Both the position numbers and the translations under genes were made by a program. Shown here piece by piece: positions 1-8,385 of a stretch of 64,000 nt of DNA; the stretch's first letter is position 1; every line of letters starts with the position of its first letter. The DNA is from Mucilaginibacter rivuli. Lineage in GTDB: Bacteria; Bacteroidota; Bacteroidia; Sphingobacteriales; Sphingobacteriaceae. The stretch covers positions 682,001 to 746,000 of the forward strand of contig NZ_JAHXPQ010000002.1 of assembly GCF_019391655.1 (NCBI RefSeq), written 5' to 3'. The notes under the pieces were generated by a model, which ran no database searches, had not been told where the DNA came from, and was given only the letters and a program-made list of their open reading frames with translations.

Positions 1-213
1 ACTGTCTATTTTGTTTTGTTTTAAAACCTGCTGTAAGGATAGCTGTATGCTGCCCGCACCCGGCGTTTCTGTCGGGATGCTTTGTGTTTTGACAGCCGGG
101 CGAAAGTTTGTCATTATGGGGTGCATAAACCCGCTTATCGCCCAAAGCAATACCGGTACTGCTATAATGAGCGAGCAGGTACGGTGCCATTTATATATGT
201 TTTTCCGGAACAT
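1..213 (-). CDS. PepSY-type membrane protein, N-terminal part (3' end outside window)
   Basis: An open frame of 71 codons starts with ATG at 213 on the minus strand and runs off the window edge. It lies 10 bp downstream of the TonB receptor gene, so the two are probably co-transcribed. The N-terminus has the layout of PepSY-associated transmembrane proteins: a short basic stretch with a WHR motif, then a hydrophobic helix at about residues 13-30 ending in ISGFMHP, then a periplasmic segment. In Bacteroidota such proteins often accompany siderophore or metal TonB receptors, and some family members act as ferric-siderophore reductases. The neighbourhood fits a metal-uptake role. Only the first 71 residues are visible, so the family call rests on the N-terminal pattern and context. 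Confidence 0.6.
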   Translation of the reverse strand, partial: MFRKNIYKWHRTCSLIIAVPVLLWAISGFMHPIMTNFRPAVKTQSIPTETPGAGSIQLSLQQVLKQNKIDS

Positions 214-223
214 GATATTTATT

Positions 224-2548
224 TTATTTACCAAATTTGTAAGATATGCCGAGTGTAAAGGCCCTCGGGTCGCCAAGGTTATAACTGTAAGATGCCGCAC
301 CATTTGTTGTGGCTGTGGCCGTTGCCAGTGTTGCGTAATAAGTATTAAATATATTCAGCGCGTTCAGCCAAATTTCGGCGTGACCTGTTTGATAGCCTGC
401 GCGTATGTTAGTCACCTTAAATCCTTCATATGTGTATTTGCTAAGGTTATCCATAAAGTATTGCCCTACCTGCTGCTCTTCAACACCCAGCCTTAAACCT
501 TTTATATAGCGGGGTTTATAAACAACTTCGGCATTACCCGAAAAGTTGGGCGCGCTTGCCATTTCTTTACCATTATAGTTTACACCATTTGCAATGTAGT
601 TGATGAACGTATGTTTGGCATTTGTAGCGCTTATGCGGAAATAAAACTCATTAGCATGGTAACTGATGCCGTATTCTAAACCAATATGCCTGGTTGCACC
701 TGCGTTTTGTGGTTGACTGGTATTATCGGGAAGTTTTACCGAAATGATCTCGTTTGTGCCGTTCATCAGGTAAGCGCTGTAGTCAATATATAGTTTATTA
801 TCAAGTAATGATAACCAGCCGCCTAACTCATAGTTTGCAAATGTTTGCGGCAGCAGGTAAGCGCTGTTACTTGTTTTACCAAATACCTGCGTAATTTGCG
901 GCGGCACATAACCTTCGCTGTACGTTCCGTAAAAACCAATATTTTTGTAATTATAGGTAAAGCCGATTTTAGGCGCTACTTTATCATAATTGGTTATGGC
1001 CGATGGCCCACCCGTAACATTTGAACCCGGCAGGTAATTAACAAAAGCATACTGGAATGCATCATAACGTACAGCTGCCGAAATGCGCAGGCCCGGGGCT
1101 ATGGTAAAGTCGTAATCAACATAAGAACCAAAATTACTGATGGCCGTATTGTAATTGGCCATTATTACATCGGGGGTAGCATTGGTATAACTCACATAAT
1201 TTACCACACCATTTTGGTTTTGCTTTTTTATCCAGATAAACTGCTGGTAAAAAGATTGCGGGTCCAGCTCGGCACTTGCACCCACAATGAGCTTGCCCTG
1301 TAAAAATTTAAACTTTTGTACATGCTGCAAATACATCCCATACGATTTAAAGGAGTTGTTATTAATGTTACCTGTGGCCGTATCCGGCGAAATGGGGTTA
1401 CTTGTTTTACCGGCCGTGCGATAACTGGCAATGGAGTATGACGGGTTTTGAATAACAGCATTATCACGGTACATTATAATAGCGGTAGTTGTGCTGCTGT
1501 CGGTCCAGTTATGGCTGATGGTTGACCGTGCGCGCAATGCTTTTACTTTACGATAAGTGAAAAAGGCCTGTGCCGTGTAGTTTTTGCGGTCGAAATGGGC
1601 ACTATCCAAACTGCCGTACATATCGCTAAAGTAATTGATGTACGACAGGCTGTTTGTCCATAGCGTATTTTTATCTATCTTATAATCAAGTCTTACGCTA
1701 ACGGCTGTTTTGTGAAAATCGCTGTACTCAATAGGTCCGTTGGTTTGATCGGCATAATAACCGCTAACAATCAAACCCAATTTTCCGGATGAAGAGCCTA
1801 TCTGCCCGTCAACACGTTTATAGCCCTGGTTGTTGGCCTGGGTACTGATATAGCCCGAAGTGTAAGCCGGTGGCGCCTGCGTGATCAGGTTAACCACGCC
1901 GCCAATAGCCTCGGCGCCATACAGCGCGGAAGAAGGGCCTTTAATCACTTCAATATTCTTAATGGCAGCCATATTCATTTCCAGCAGCGCATTATGGTTA
2001 AATACCGCTGAGGTGCGGATAGGGATGCCATCTTCAAGGTACAGAAACAGGTTATTGGTATTCATGGGCTGGCGTATGCTCATTTCGTGCTGCTCATTAC
2101 CCAGGTTTACCATATTTACACCGCTTACTTTGTTGAGCAACATATCCAGCCGTTGGGCCTTTGTATCTTCTATAGTTTGTTTGGAGATGCTCGCTATCGC
2201 GATGGGGGCCTCGCTGCGTTTTTCGGCAGTACGGTTAGCACTGATCACTACACGTTGCAGTTCGGTACTTGAAGGTTGCAGCGCAATGGCTTGCGACAGG
2301 CCTTTAACTTCAATACTGCGGGTTACGTACCCAATAAAAGTAACCTGCAATGTTGTAGCGTTGGCAGCTATTTTGAATTTACCGGCGGCATCTGTTGTTG
2401 TGGTAGTTTTGTTATCAGTAATGGTGGCGCCCTGTATCGGTTCTTTAGTGATCGCATCGAAAACCTTACCCTGAATTATGGGTGTTTTTTGAGCAAATAT
2501 ATATGTGCTTATTAATAACGTGAAAACAACAATAGTGATTTTTTTCAT
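224..2548 (-). CDS. TonB-dependent outer-membrane receptor with carboxypeptidase-like regulatory domain
   Basis: The 774-residue protein has a signal peptide (about 1-19, ending in IFAQ) and a carboxypeptidase-regulatory-like beta-sandwich (about 22-95). A TonB box region (ELQRVVISANR) and a plug domain follow, with the typical IEVIKGPSSALYGAEAIGG segment. The rest is a 22-strand-type barrel ending in a terminal aromatic strand (GISYKFGK). It belongs to the ligand-gated TonB receptor class that imports chelated metals or cofactors, not to the larger SusC class. Neighbours are a cysteine-containing small protein upstream and a PepSY protein downstream, which suggests iron or copper chelate uptake. 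No riboswitch was recognised in the 161-bp gap upstream. The substrate cannot be read from the sequence. Confidence 0.9.
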   Translation of the reverse strand: MKKITIVVFTLLISTYIFAQKTPIIQGKVFDAITKEPIQGATITDNKTTTTTDAAGKFKIAANATTLQVTFIGYVTRSIEVKGLSQAIALQPSSTELQRVVISANRTAEKRSEAPIAIASISKQTIEDTKAQRLDMLLNKVSGVNMVNLGNEQHEMSIRQPMNTNNLFLYLEDGIPIRTSAVFNHNALLEMNMAAIKNIEVIKGPSSALYGAEAIGGVVNLITQAPPAYTSGYISTQANNQGYKRVDGQIGSSSGKLGLIVSGYYADQTNGPIEYSDFHKTAVSVRLDYKIDKNTLWTNSLSYINYFSDMYGSLDSAHFDRKNYTAQAFFTYRKVKALRARSTISHNWTDSSTTTAIIMYRDNAVIQNPSYSIASYRTAGKTSNPISPDTATGNINNNSFKSYGMYLQHVQKFKFLQGKLIVGASAELDPQSFYQQFIWIKKQNQNGVVNYVSYTNATPDVIMANYNTAISNFGSYVDYDFTIAPGLRISAAVRYDAFQYAFVNYLPGSNVTGGPSAITNYDKVAPKIGFTYNYKNIGFYGTYSEGYVPPQITQVFGKTSNSAYLLPQTFANYELGGWLSLLDNKLYIDYSAYLMNGTNEIISVKLPDNTSQPQNAGATRHIGLEYGISYHANEFYFRISATNAKHTFINYIANGVNYNGKEMASAPNFSGNAEVVYKPRYIKGLRLGVEEQQVGQYFMDNLSKYTYEGFKVTNIRAGYQTGHAEIWLNALNIFNTYYATLATATATTNGAASYSYNLGDPRAFTLGISYKFGK

Positions 2549-2709
2549 ATCAATGTTGGTGCCATTGTGAATGGCAAATAACTGTAGGCGTGCATATGTT
2601 TAACACAGCAGGCATTGTATAATATAATGTTAGATGGTTGTAAACGGTACAGCAATACCATATCCCGCCAAGGGGAAACAGCATTATGTTTTACAGAAAA
2701 AGAAGGATA

Positions 2710-3081
2710 CTAACCCAGCTGCGGAGGGCGGAACAATGACCTGTTGAGAGATGATGGCACAGGCGCACAATAAGGTGTACTGATGGTTTGTAGTAATACC
2801 GTGTGGAACTTAACTGCATTTGAAGTTTCGCAAAAAGTTTCCTGTATGCCGTTCTTTTGCGTTTGGCGTTCCTGGGCCTGTTCTTTTTCTTCGGCTTGTT
2901 TTATTTTTTTGGAGAGGTAGCAATGCCCGTTACAATGCATCCAGGGCTTATCCCGGTTTTCGCAAAGGGCGGCGGCAATGTATTTCTGGTTAAGTTTAAA
3001 ACCAGCGTAAACAAACAGGTAGCTATAGTTGGCGCTAAGTATCGCCAGCATTAATAACCATCCTGTAAGTCGCTTTAACAT
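2710..3081 (-). CDS. Small cysteine-containing membrane protein upstream of TonB receptor
   Basis: The 123-residue protein has one N-terminal hydrophobic segment (about 7-27), then a cysteine-bearing motif with the pattern C-ENRDKP-x3-C-x3-C-YLSKK. A charged Lys/Glu/Gln-rich stretch and a Pro-rich C-terminus follow. From memory, proteins with a very similar C-E-N-x-D-K-P/C-x-G-x-C-YL core recur in Bacteroidota beside metal-related TonB receptors, but I cannot name a function. The three closely spaced cysteines plus two histidines could bind a metal ion; this is inference. The gene lies 161 bp upstream of the receptor on the same strand, so it may share a promoter with it. The gap holds no recognisable terminator. 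Confidence 0.7.
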   Translation of the reverse strand: MLKRLTGWLLMLAILSANYSYLFVYAGFKLNQKYIAAALCENRDKPWMHCNGHCYLSKKIKQAEEKEQAQERQTQKNGIQETFCETSNAVKFHTVLLQTISTPYCAPVPSSLNRSLFRPPQLG

Positions 3082-3175
3082 TGCTGCAAAAGTATATAAT
3101 TATGCCAAACGGCGAGCTGTTTTTTTATAAATTAGGACATGTTGTAAAAAGTGCTGCCTTTCCCGATAATAGATA

Positions 3176-4342
3176 TTAATATTTATTCCATTCGTCGGCT
3201 ACCAGTTTATCCACTACCACATTAAAGTTTGTTTTATTAATGCCTGCAATACTATTGAGTGCTTTAAACAGGTTTTCGTTATCAGGTTGTGCTTTACCAC
3301 AACTCAATAATGAAATTACCGCCGGGAAACCTTTTTCCTTTTCCAGTTTTTGAACGATCAGTGCTTCAATAACATAATCAGTATAAAGCGGTGCGTGTAC
3401 TACATCGCCAAATTTGGTATGGGCATTAAGTGCCTTGAGCCAATCATGATCATTACCCATCAGTGTTTTGAATTTTTTAAAAATGTCGTGCCAGTCCATT
3501 ATACCCCAGCTACCGCCATAGAGGTAGGCGCAGGCCTCATCTAATGGCCGGTAGATAACCGTAGTTGAAACCACATGATGTAACCGTGAATGCCACAGAT
3601 CGTGAAGGTCAAAAGCTGTAATGTCATCGGCAGGTGCGCCAATCAGGTACAAACTATGTTGATCTTCGAAGGTTGACAGGTTTGCATGGTTTATACTATT
3701 GTAATCGGCGCGGTAGGCTACGCCCATTAGCTCTAGCATGTTTTCAAAATTATCGCAATAATAAATGGAGGTAGGGTAGTTGGGGGCTTTAACCCGTTTA
3801 TCATACTCTATTGCTTTTTTTATAAATTTATCCAGCTTCGGTATTTTAACAGTTGTGTTCCTATAAACGGTAAAGCTTCCTGTCTTTTTAACCTGCCACG
3901 TTAGCGTGTTACGTTTTAAAGGAGAATTAAAAAAGTATTGTTCGCTTTTCTTTTCGGCTATCAGTTTAAAACTTGCTTTTAAAATAGGTGTGGCATTATC
4001 TACAGCTAAATACGATAGCTGAATAAGGTATGTATTGCTATCAACCGGTACAACATTGGTTAAATAACATTTGTAAAAGTTTGGTTTAGCTGCGCCTGCG
4101 TTCTCTACGCCCTTCATCTCATCAATTAAGGCAGCGGTTTCAATAAGGTTTTCCTTTAGTACAAAGGCATTATCCTTACCGGGTTTTTCCATTTGGGATA
4201 AAAAACTGTTTAGCGATTTGATCAGCCGAACTGAATCTGCCGGTAGTTTGATGTTTTTGGGTACAGATACCGGATTGCTTTGTGAAAAACACGTGGCCGA
4301 TAACAGTAATCCTAAAAAGGTATTCAGCGATTTTTTTAACAT
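3176..4342 (-). CDS. Secreted protein of unknown function with degenerate gluzincin-like zinc motif
   Basis: The 388-residue protein has a signal peptide (about 1-20, ATCFSQ cleavage region) and no other membrane segment. I do not recognise a named family. The central part contains HDLWH (H247, H251) followed 18 residues later by E269 in LDEACAYLYGG. This reproduces the spacing logic of gluzincin metallopeptidases (HExxH plus a downstream Glu in an EGxAxY-like motif), but the catalytic Glu is replaced by Asp. It could be an inactive or altered peptidase-like fold. The gene lies 68 bp downstream of the GH29 fucosidase on the same strand and may be co-transcribed with it. The function is unknown. 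Confidence 0.75.
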   Translation of the reverse strand: MLKKSLNTFLGLLLSATCFSQSNPVSVPKNIKLPADSVRLIKSLNSFLSQMEKPGKDNAFVLKENLIETAALIDEMKGVENAGAAKPNFYKCYLTNVVPVDSNTYLIQLSYLAVDNATPILKASFKLIAEKKSEQYFFNSPLKRNTLTWQVKKTGSFTVYRNTTVKIPKLDKFIKKAIEYDKRVKAPNYPTSIYYCDNFENMLELMGVAYRADYNSINHANLSTFEDQHSLYLIGAPADDITAFDLHDLWHSRLHHVVSTTVIYRPLDEACAYLYGGSWGIMDWHDIFKKFKTLMGNDHDWLKALNAHTKFGDVVHAPLYTDYVIEALIVQKLEKEKGFPAVISLLSCGKAQPDNENLFKALNSIAGINKTNFNVVVDKLVADEWNKY

Positions 4343-4410
4343 AAAAAATGTGTAAGGTTAGCGAACTTACACATTTTTAAATTTATTTAATGGGCGCTAA
4401 TTGTTTGCCC

Positions 4411-6105
4411 TTACTCTTTAAATAACGTAAACTCCTGTATCTGTATACCAGGCAATGCTTTGACAATGTTGAGCCTGAAAACCTGTGCTGTTACCGGCGT
4501 TACGGTTTTTAAAAAGCCACGACCTATCTTTTTGCCATCAAACAATAGTTTCCATTCGCCGCCCTGCTGGTACTCTACGCGGTATTCTTTAATGTTCACT
4601 TCTTTGTTGCTGCCTTCCTGTATGGCTACGGCAGCAATATTGGTGGCTTTGCCTAAATCGATGGTCAGGGTAGCAGTGGTATCGGCTTTGGCTGCGGACC
4701 ATTTGGTAAGCGCCGAGCCATCCACTGCTTTGGCAGCGCTATTATCGGTATTTAATTGTGATGATGCAGTTATGGGTTTGCCTACCGATGGCGCAGGTTC
4801 GGCAATAGCCTCCCCCTTGATGTTTAAACCAATTACAGTAGCGATGCTATCATGTGGGATAGATGATATATTAACCAACACACCATCAGCAATACGTTTA
4901 ACAGGCAGTGATGTTTTACGTGATGAAATAGGATAGGCATCCAGTACATCACTCTTCAAAGGTACTTTTAACACACCATCCTTTGGCCAGTTAAATACAT
5001 GCAGGTAAATAGTTTGGCCTTTTTGCGTAGCGCGGCCCCAGCCCAGGTAGCTAAACGGACTATGTGTAGTGCCATATATCGACTCGCCATTTTTATTCAT
5101 CCACGAGCCCACTTCTTTCAATCGGGTAACTTCTTCTTCAGGAATCAAACCCTCGGCTGTTGGGCCAACGTTAAGCAGGTAGTTGCCACCTTTTGATGCG
5201 ATGTCGATGAGGTTTTGTACCAGTACTTTGGTGCTCTTAAAGTTTTTGTCGTTTATTTTATAGCCCCAGGTATCGTTTATGGTCATGCAGCTTTCCCAAT
5301 TGCGACCGGGGTATCCCGTTGCCGGGATAAATTGCTCAGGCGTTTCCAGATCTCCGCCAAAACCGCCGCCCAAGCGGTTGTTAATTATAATATTGGGTTG
5401 CAGTTTCAATGTTTCGTGTACGCGCGCGGCACGTTCGGGCGTCATATCGGTAGGGGTATCAAACCATAAAACGGAGATAGGGCCGTATTTGGTCAATATC
5501 TCTTTCATCTGCGGTACGGCTACTTTGTCAATATACTCATCCATACTGCCTTTCTGTGCCGGGTCCCACTGCCCGCCGTTGGCAGCGCCACCGGGATGGT
5601 TCCAATCCTGCGCCTGCGAATAGTATAGACCGAATTTAATGCCCTGCTTTTTGCATGCCGCTGCCATCTCCAGTATCACATCCCGTTTAAACGGTGTGGC
5701 ATCAACAATATTAAAGTTGCTGGCATCCGATTTAAACATCGCGAAACCATCATGGTGCTTGCTTGTGATCACAATATATTTCATGCCCGCTGCTTTGGCA
5801 AGCGCCACTACTTTATTAGCATTAAATTTAACCGGGTTAAATTGTGCGGCATATTTTTGATAAACCGCCATCGGTATTTTACCCTTGTTCATTATCCACT
5901 CGCCAATGCCAGGTATCTCTTTACCCTCATATATTCCCGCAGGAACTGAATATATACCCCAGTGGATGAACATACCGAAGCGGGCTTCAGTCCACCATTG
6001 CATACGTGCTTTGCGATGCTCCTCGGTTTCGGCCGGGGCCTGGGCAAAAGTGCTATTAAAAAATAAGATGCAGCATAAAGCAATGAGCAGTGCGCGTTTG
6101 GTCAT
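4411..6105 (-). CDS. Alpha-L-fucosidase, GH29, with C-terminal discoidin-type domain
   Basis: The 564-residue secreted enzyme (signal peptide 1-22, NSTFAQ) hydrolyses terminal alpha-L-fucose. Family hallmarks are RFGMFIHWGIYS near the N-terminus, SKHHDGFAMF, and the nucleophile Asp216 in VLWFDT. The nucleophile is usually followed by Gly and here by Thr. The catalytic barrel covers about 25-340. A beta-sandwich follows, and a C-terminal F5/8-type C (CBM32-like) domain covers about 440-560. It may remove fucose from plant xyloglucan, arabinogalactan or pectin side chains. Two inverted repeats and motifs shared with the PL22-like gene lie upstream, suggesting common control. The family call is firm; the linkage specificity is unknown. 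Confidence 0.92.
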   Translation of the reverse strand: MTKRALLIALCCILFFNSTFAQAPAETEEHRKARMQWWTEARFGMFIHWGIYSVPAGIYEGKEIPGIGEWIMNKGKIPMAVYQKYAAQFNPVKFNANKVVALAKAAGMKYIVITSKHHDGFAMFKSDASNFNIVDATPFKRDVILEMAAACKKQGIKFGLYYSQAQDWNHPGGAANGGQWDPAQKGSMDEYIDKVAVPQMKEILTKYGPISVLWFDTPTDMTPERAARVHETLKLQPNIIINNRLGGGFGGDLETPEQFIPATGYPGRNWESCMTINDTWGYKINDKNFKSTKVLVQNLIDIASKGGNYLLNVGPTAEGLIPEEEVTRLKEVGSWMNKNGESIYGTTHSPFSYLGWGRATQKGQTIYLHVFNWPKDGVLKVPLKSDVLDAYPISSRKTSLPVKRIADGVLVNISSIPHDSIATVIGLNIKGEAIAEPAPSVGKPITASSQLNTDNSAAKAVDGSALTKWSAAKADTTATLTIDLGKATNIAAVAIQEGSNKEVNIKEYRVEYQQGGEWKLLFDGKKIGRGFLKTVTPVTAQVFRLNIVKALPGIQIQEFTLFKE

Positions 6106-6206
6106 GATGGTGTGTTGTTAGGATTAATTGGTTTTTAAAGGTAGGTAAAACCTGTGGGGATGCGGGTGAATTATTTTGGCATTTTAGTTAACTGGATTAA
6201 CAAAAG

Positions 6207-6292
6207 GTTAGCCGAGATTTGGCTAACGCCCGTTATTAAAGATTGGCTAAGTAAAGTTGAAATTAAGTTTGGTTTAGCGACAAGCTAAACCA
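6207..6292. promoter_or_regulatory. Two inverted repeats upstream of the fucosidase gene
   Basis: GTTAGCC (6207-6213) pairs with GGCTAAC (6221-6227) across 7 nt. TGGTTTAGC (6270-6278) pairs with GCTAAACCA (6284-6292) across 5 nt. Neither is followed by a T-tract in the minus direction, so operator sites are likelier than terminators. The word TTGGTTTAGCG (6269-6279) occurs again at 8298-8308 upstream of the PL22-like gene. Confidence 0.45.
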
Positions 6293-6318
6293 GCTTAATA
6301 AATATTATCCAGGAAGCA

Positions 6319-6723
6319 TTACAACGACATTTCCAATTGCTTTTTCTCTTTCAGGTTGTTCATCATATTGTACAAAAGGTACGATACCAATACCAGTACC
6401 AAAGCAACTAAAGCGGGCGCCCATTTATCAGGGCCATCGCCACTGCATAAGTGCGAGAAAAAGGCCCCGAAGGTATCAAACGCCAAACCCGCGTAGGCCC
6501 ATTCTTTTAGTTTTGGGAAACGGGGTACCAGCACTGCTATAACTCCCAGTATTTTCATTACACCAATAAAGGGGACAAAATAGGCAGGATAACCCAGATG
6601 TTTTATCAATGCCACCGCATCGGGCGCTTGCGATACATCGATCAATGCGCCTAAAAATATAAATGCCGACACCAACCCCGTAACGATCCAATAAGTTGTA
6701 GTGATTTTTTTCATATGATTCAT
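6319..6723 (-). CDS. DoxX-like integral membrane protein
   Basis: Translated from the ATG at 6723, this is a protein of about 134 residues with four predicted hydrophobic helices, a short cytoplasmic start MNHMKK, and the pattern of the DoxX-like family (TGLVSAFIFLGALID, then IGVMKILGVIAVLVP). Upstream in-frame codons give a longer version starting at 6759, but they read as a polar leader with no membrane role, so the inner start is preferred; an ATG at 6714 is also possible. DoxX-like proteins are small four-helix membrane proteins of poorly defined redox or solute roles. The gene stands alone between the PL22-like gene and the fucosidase on the same strand. No partner gene clarifies its job. 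Confidence 0.8.
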   Translation of the reverse strand: MNHMKKITTTYWIVTGLVSAFIFLGALIDVSQAPDAVALIKHLGYPAYFVPFIGVMKILGVIAVLVPRFPKLKEWAYAGLAFDTFGAFFSHLCSGDGPDKWAPALVALVLVLVSYLLYNMMNNLKEKKQLEMSL

Positions 6724-6841
6724 TGTTTGTTTCGGGCTTTGTCGGTGCAGTTGAAACATCCTTACAGGTAAAAAACAAAAAAGGCAACCACTTCTCGTGA
6801 TCGCCTTCCATATTTTTGACTTTTAACTTTTGACTTTTAAC

Positions 6842-8278
6842 TTAATACGTCCTCTTCAACCAACTCTCCGGTACAGGGATGATACAAATGTTCATCGATT
6901 TATTATCCTCCGACAGCATAGCCGATTGTATCTCGATACGTGTACCATCCGCGCTAAAAGTAGGATGGGGGTGATCTGCCGCGGTAGCTTTATGCCCGGT
7001 AGATAGCGGTATCATCTCGCGGGTGTGGCGGTCTATCAGGTATACCGTACGCGAAAAATCATCGCCTACGGCCCAACGCCCGTCTGCCGAACCGTTTACG
7101 TGCCACAGGCCGCTGCCGCTTGGGGTTTGGCCAATAATGGTCATTTCCTGTGTGCGCAGGTTAACTATGCCCAGCCCGGTAGGTTTCTCGCGCGTGCCCG
7201 AGTTACCCCAACCGGTTTCCTGGCCCGGGTTAACCGGGTTGCTCACATCTTTAAACTCGGTGCCTGTTGTTGCAGGTGTATACACGGTTTTGGTAACCGG
7301 GCGGTGGCCCATTAGCGCAATGGCAACCTCATCCTTGGTAATTACGGCTTCATGTGTTACCCATTCGTAACTGGCCTCGGGGTACAGCGGGCGCAGGCCC
7401 GTACCATCGGCCATTACCGTCCAGGTACGCTGTGGCGATTTACCGCCTGTTTCCCAGCAAAATATAATTTCGCCATGAACCCATGGGTTCACCTGTATGT
7501 GCCCTATCTGGAAAGGGACCGATGTAATGTATTTAATAGCGCCCGTATTCACATCCATGCTGATCAATCCGGATGGGCCTGCACCCATATTACGCGGGCC
7601 AAAGGCAGGCTCTATTTTTGCATTGGCGGCAATGTGTTTGGCAGCTTCGGTTTTACCCACACGGCCATAAACTACCTGTTCATCGGCATCCAGGGCCATA
7701 TCATTGCCGGGGTTCATTTCGGCAGGGATGGTGCCGCAAAGGTGCTGGTAAGCTGTCGCGGGTTTCATTTTACCGGCTTTGCTGTCGGCAAATACCGCCG
7801 CAAGGTCAACCACCATAATTTGTACAGCGGTAGGCTGGCGGCGTGGTGGCGGTGTACTGCCGGGAGCGGCGGGTGCTTGCCCCGGCGTACCCAATGGTGT
7901 TGACTCCGCATCGGGATTAACATTGTGCATATAATACAATTTCATCGATTTGCGGGCGACGCAAAGCATACCGGTATAACCGCCCTCGGTAACCTGCACA
8001 ATATCGCCCGACTGCTCATTTACGGCAAAAGCCTCATTTTTTGCCCTGCCCGAACGGAAGATGAGCCATTGGCTGTCCGACGTCCACTGCGGGTGGGTCT
8101 GGTATATTTTTGAATCGCCATTGGGCGTGCTCGTTAAAAAAGTGAGCATGGTGCCCGTAACCGGGTCTTTTACTATTTTCTTTTCGGATGGGAAACGCCT
8201 GCCTATCTGGGCGTTGACATTAAATGATAACAGCGCGGATGCGCATAAAGAGGCTAAAAACAGTGATGATGTTTTCAT
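6842..8278 (-). CDS. PL22-like beta-propeller protein (oligogalacturonate lyase family)
   Basis: The 478-residue secreted protein (signal peptide 1-23, FNVNAQ) is built of WD40-like/TolB-like propeller blades. Blade motifs such as HPQWTSDSQWLIF and HPHPTFSADGTRIEI are visible. The His-containing segments IGHIQVNPW, WVTHEAV, GLWHVNGS and DHPHPTFS resemble the metal-binding arrangement of PL22 oligogalacturonate lyases, which cleave unsaturated or saturated digalacturonate. A Pro/Ala/Gly-rich insert sits at about 130-147. The usual PL22 enzymes are cytoplasmic, so the signal peptide is notable. It could be a non-catalytic propeller with sugar-binding function. A pectin-related role would match the GH28 enzymes elsewhere in the window. 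The family call is moderate. Confidence 0.6.
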   Translation of the reverse strand: MKTSSLFLASLCASALLSFNVNAQIGRRFPSEKKIVKDPVTGTMLTFLTSTPNGDSKIYQTHPQWTSDSQWLIFRSGRAKNEAFAVNEQSGDIVQVTEGGYTGMLCVARKSMKLYYMHNVNPDAESTPLGTPGQAPAAPGSTPPPRRQPTAVQIMVVDLAAVFADSKAGKMKPATAYQHLCGTIPAEMNPGNDMALDADEQVVYGRVGKTEAAKHIAANAKIEPAFGPRNMGAGPSGLISMDVNTGAIKYITSVPFQIGHIQVNPWVHGEIIFCWETGGKSPQRTWTVMADGTGLRPLYPEASYEWVTHEAVITKDEVAIALMGHRPVTKTVYTPATTGTEFKDVSNPVNPGQETGWGNSGTREKPTGLGIVNLRTQEMTIIGQTPSGSGLWHVNGSADGRWAVGDDFSRTVYLIDRHTREMIPLSTGHKATAADHPHPTFSADGTRIEIQSAMLSEDNKSMNICIIPVPESWLKRTY

Positions 8279-8297
8279 TGTATTGTTGGTTTATTGA

Positions 8298-8322
8298 TTG
8301 GTTTAGCGGATTTGGTTAGCCC
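8298..8322. promoter_or_regulatory. Motifs upstream of PL22-like gene shared with the fucosidase upstream region
   Basis: TTGGTTTAGCG (8298-8308) is identical to 6269-6279. GATTTGGTTAGCCC (8309-8322) differs at three positions from GATTTGGCTAACGC (6216-6229). Both lie 20-44 nt upstream of the PL22-like start at 8278. A common transcription factor site is inferred. Confidence 0.4.
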
Positions 8323-8385
8323 GATATTATCCTACTATTATAGAACTAATATGATAAACCCAATGCAACAATTTGAATACAGTAG

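Noticed and set aside
11..496. Open frame on plus, 161 codons
   Set aside because: It lies antisense to the PepSY-type and TonB receptor genes, has no recognisable domain, and its composition is that of a shadow frame.
2549..2709. Cobalamin or other riboswitch upstream of the TonB receptor
   Set aside because: No B12-box-like or other conserved riboswitch core was recognised, and 161 bp is short for that class.
7352..7903. Open frame on plus, 183 codons
   Set aside because: It is antisense to the PL22-like gene; rich in Cys, His and Trp in shadow-frame style, with no recognisable motif.
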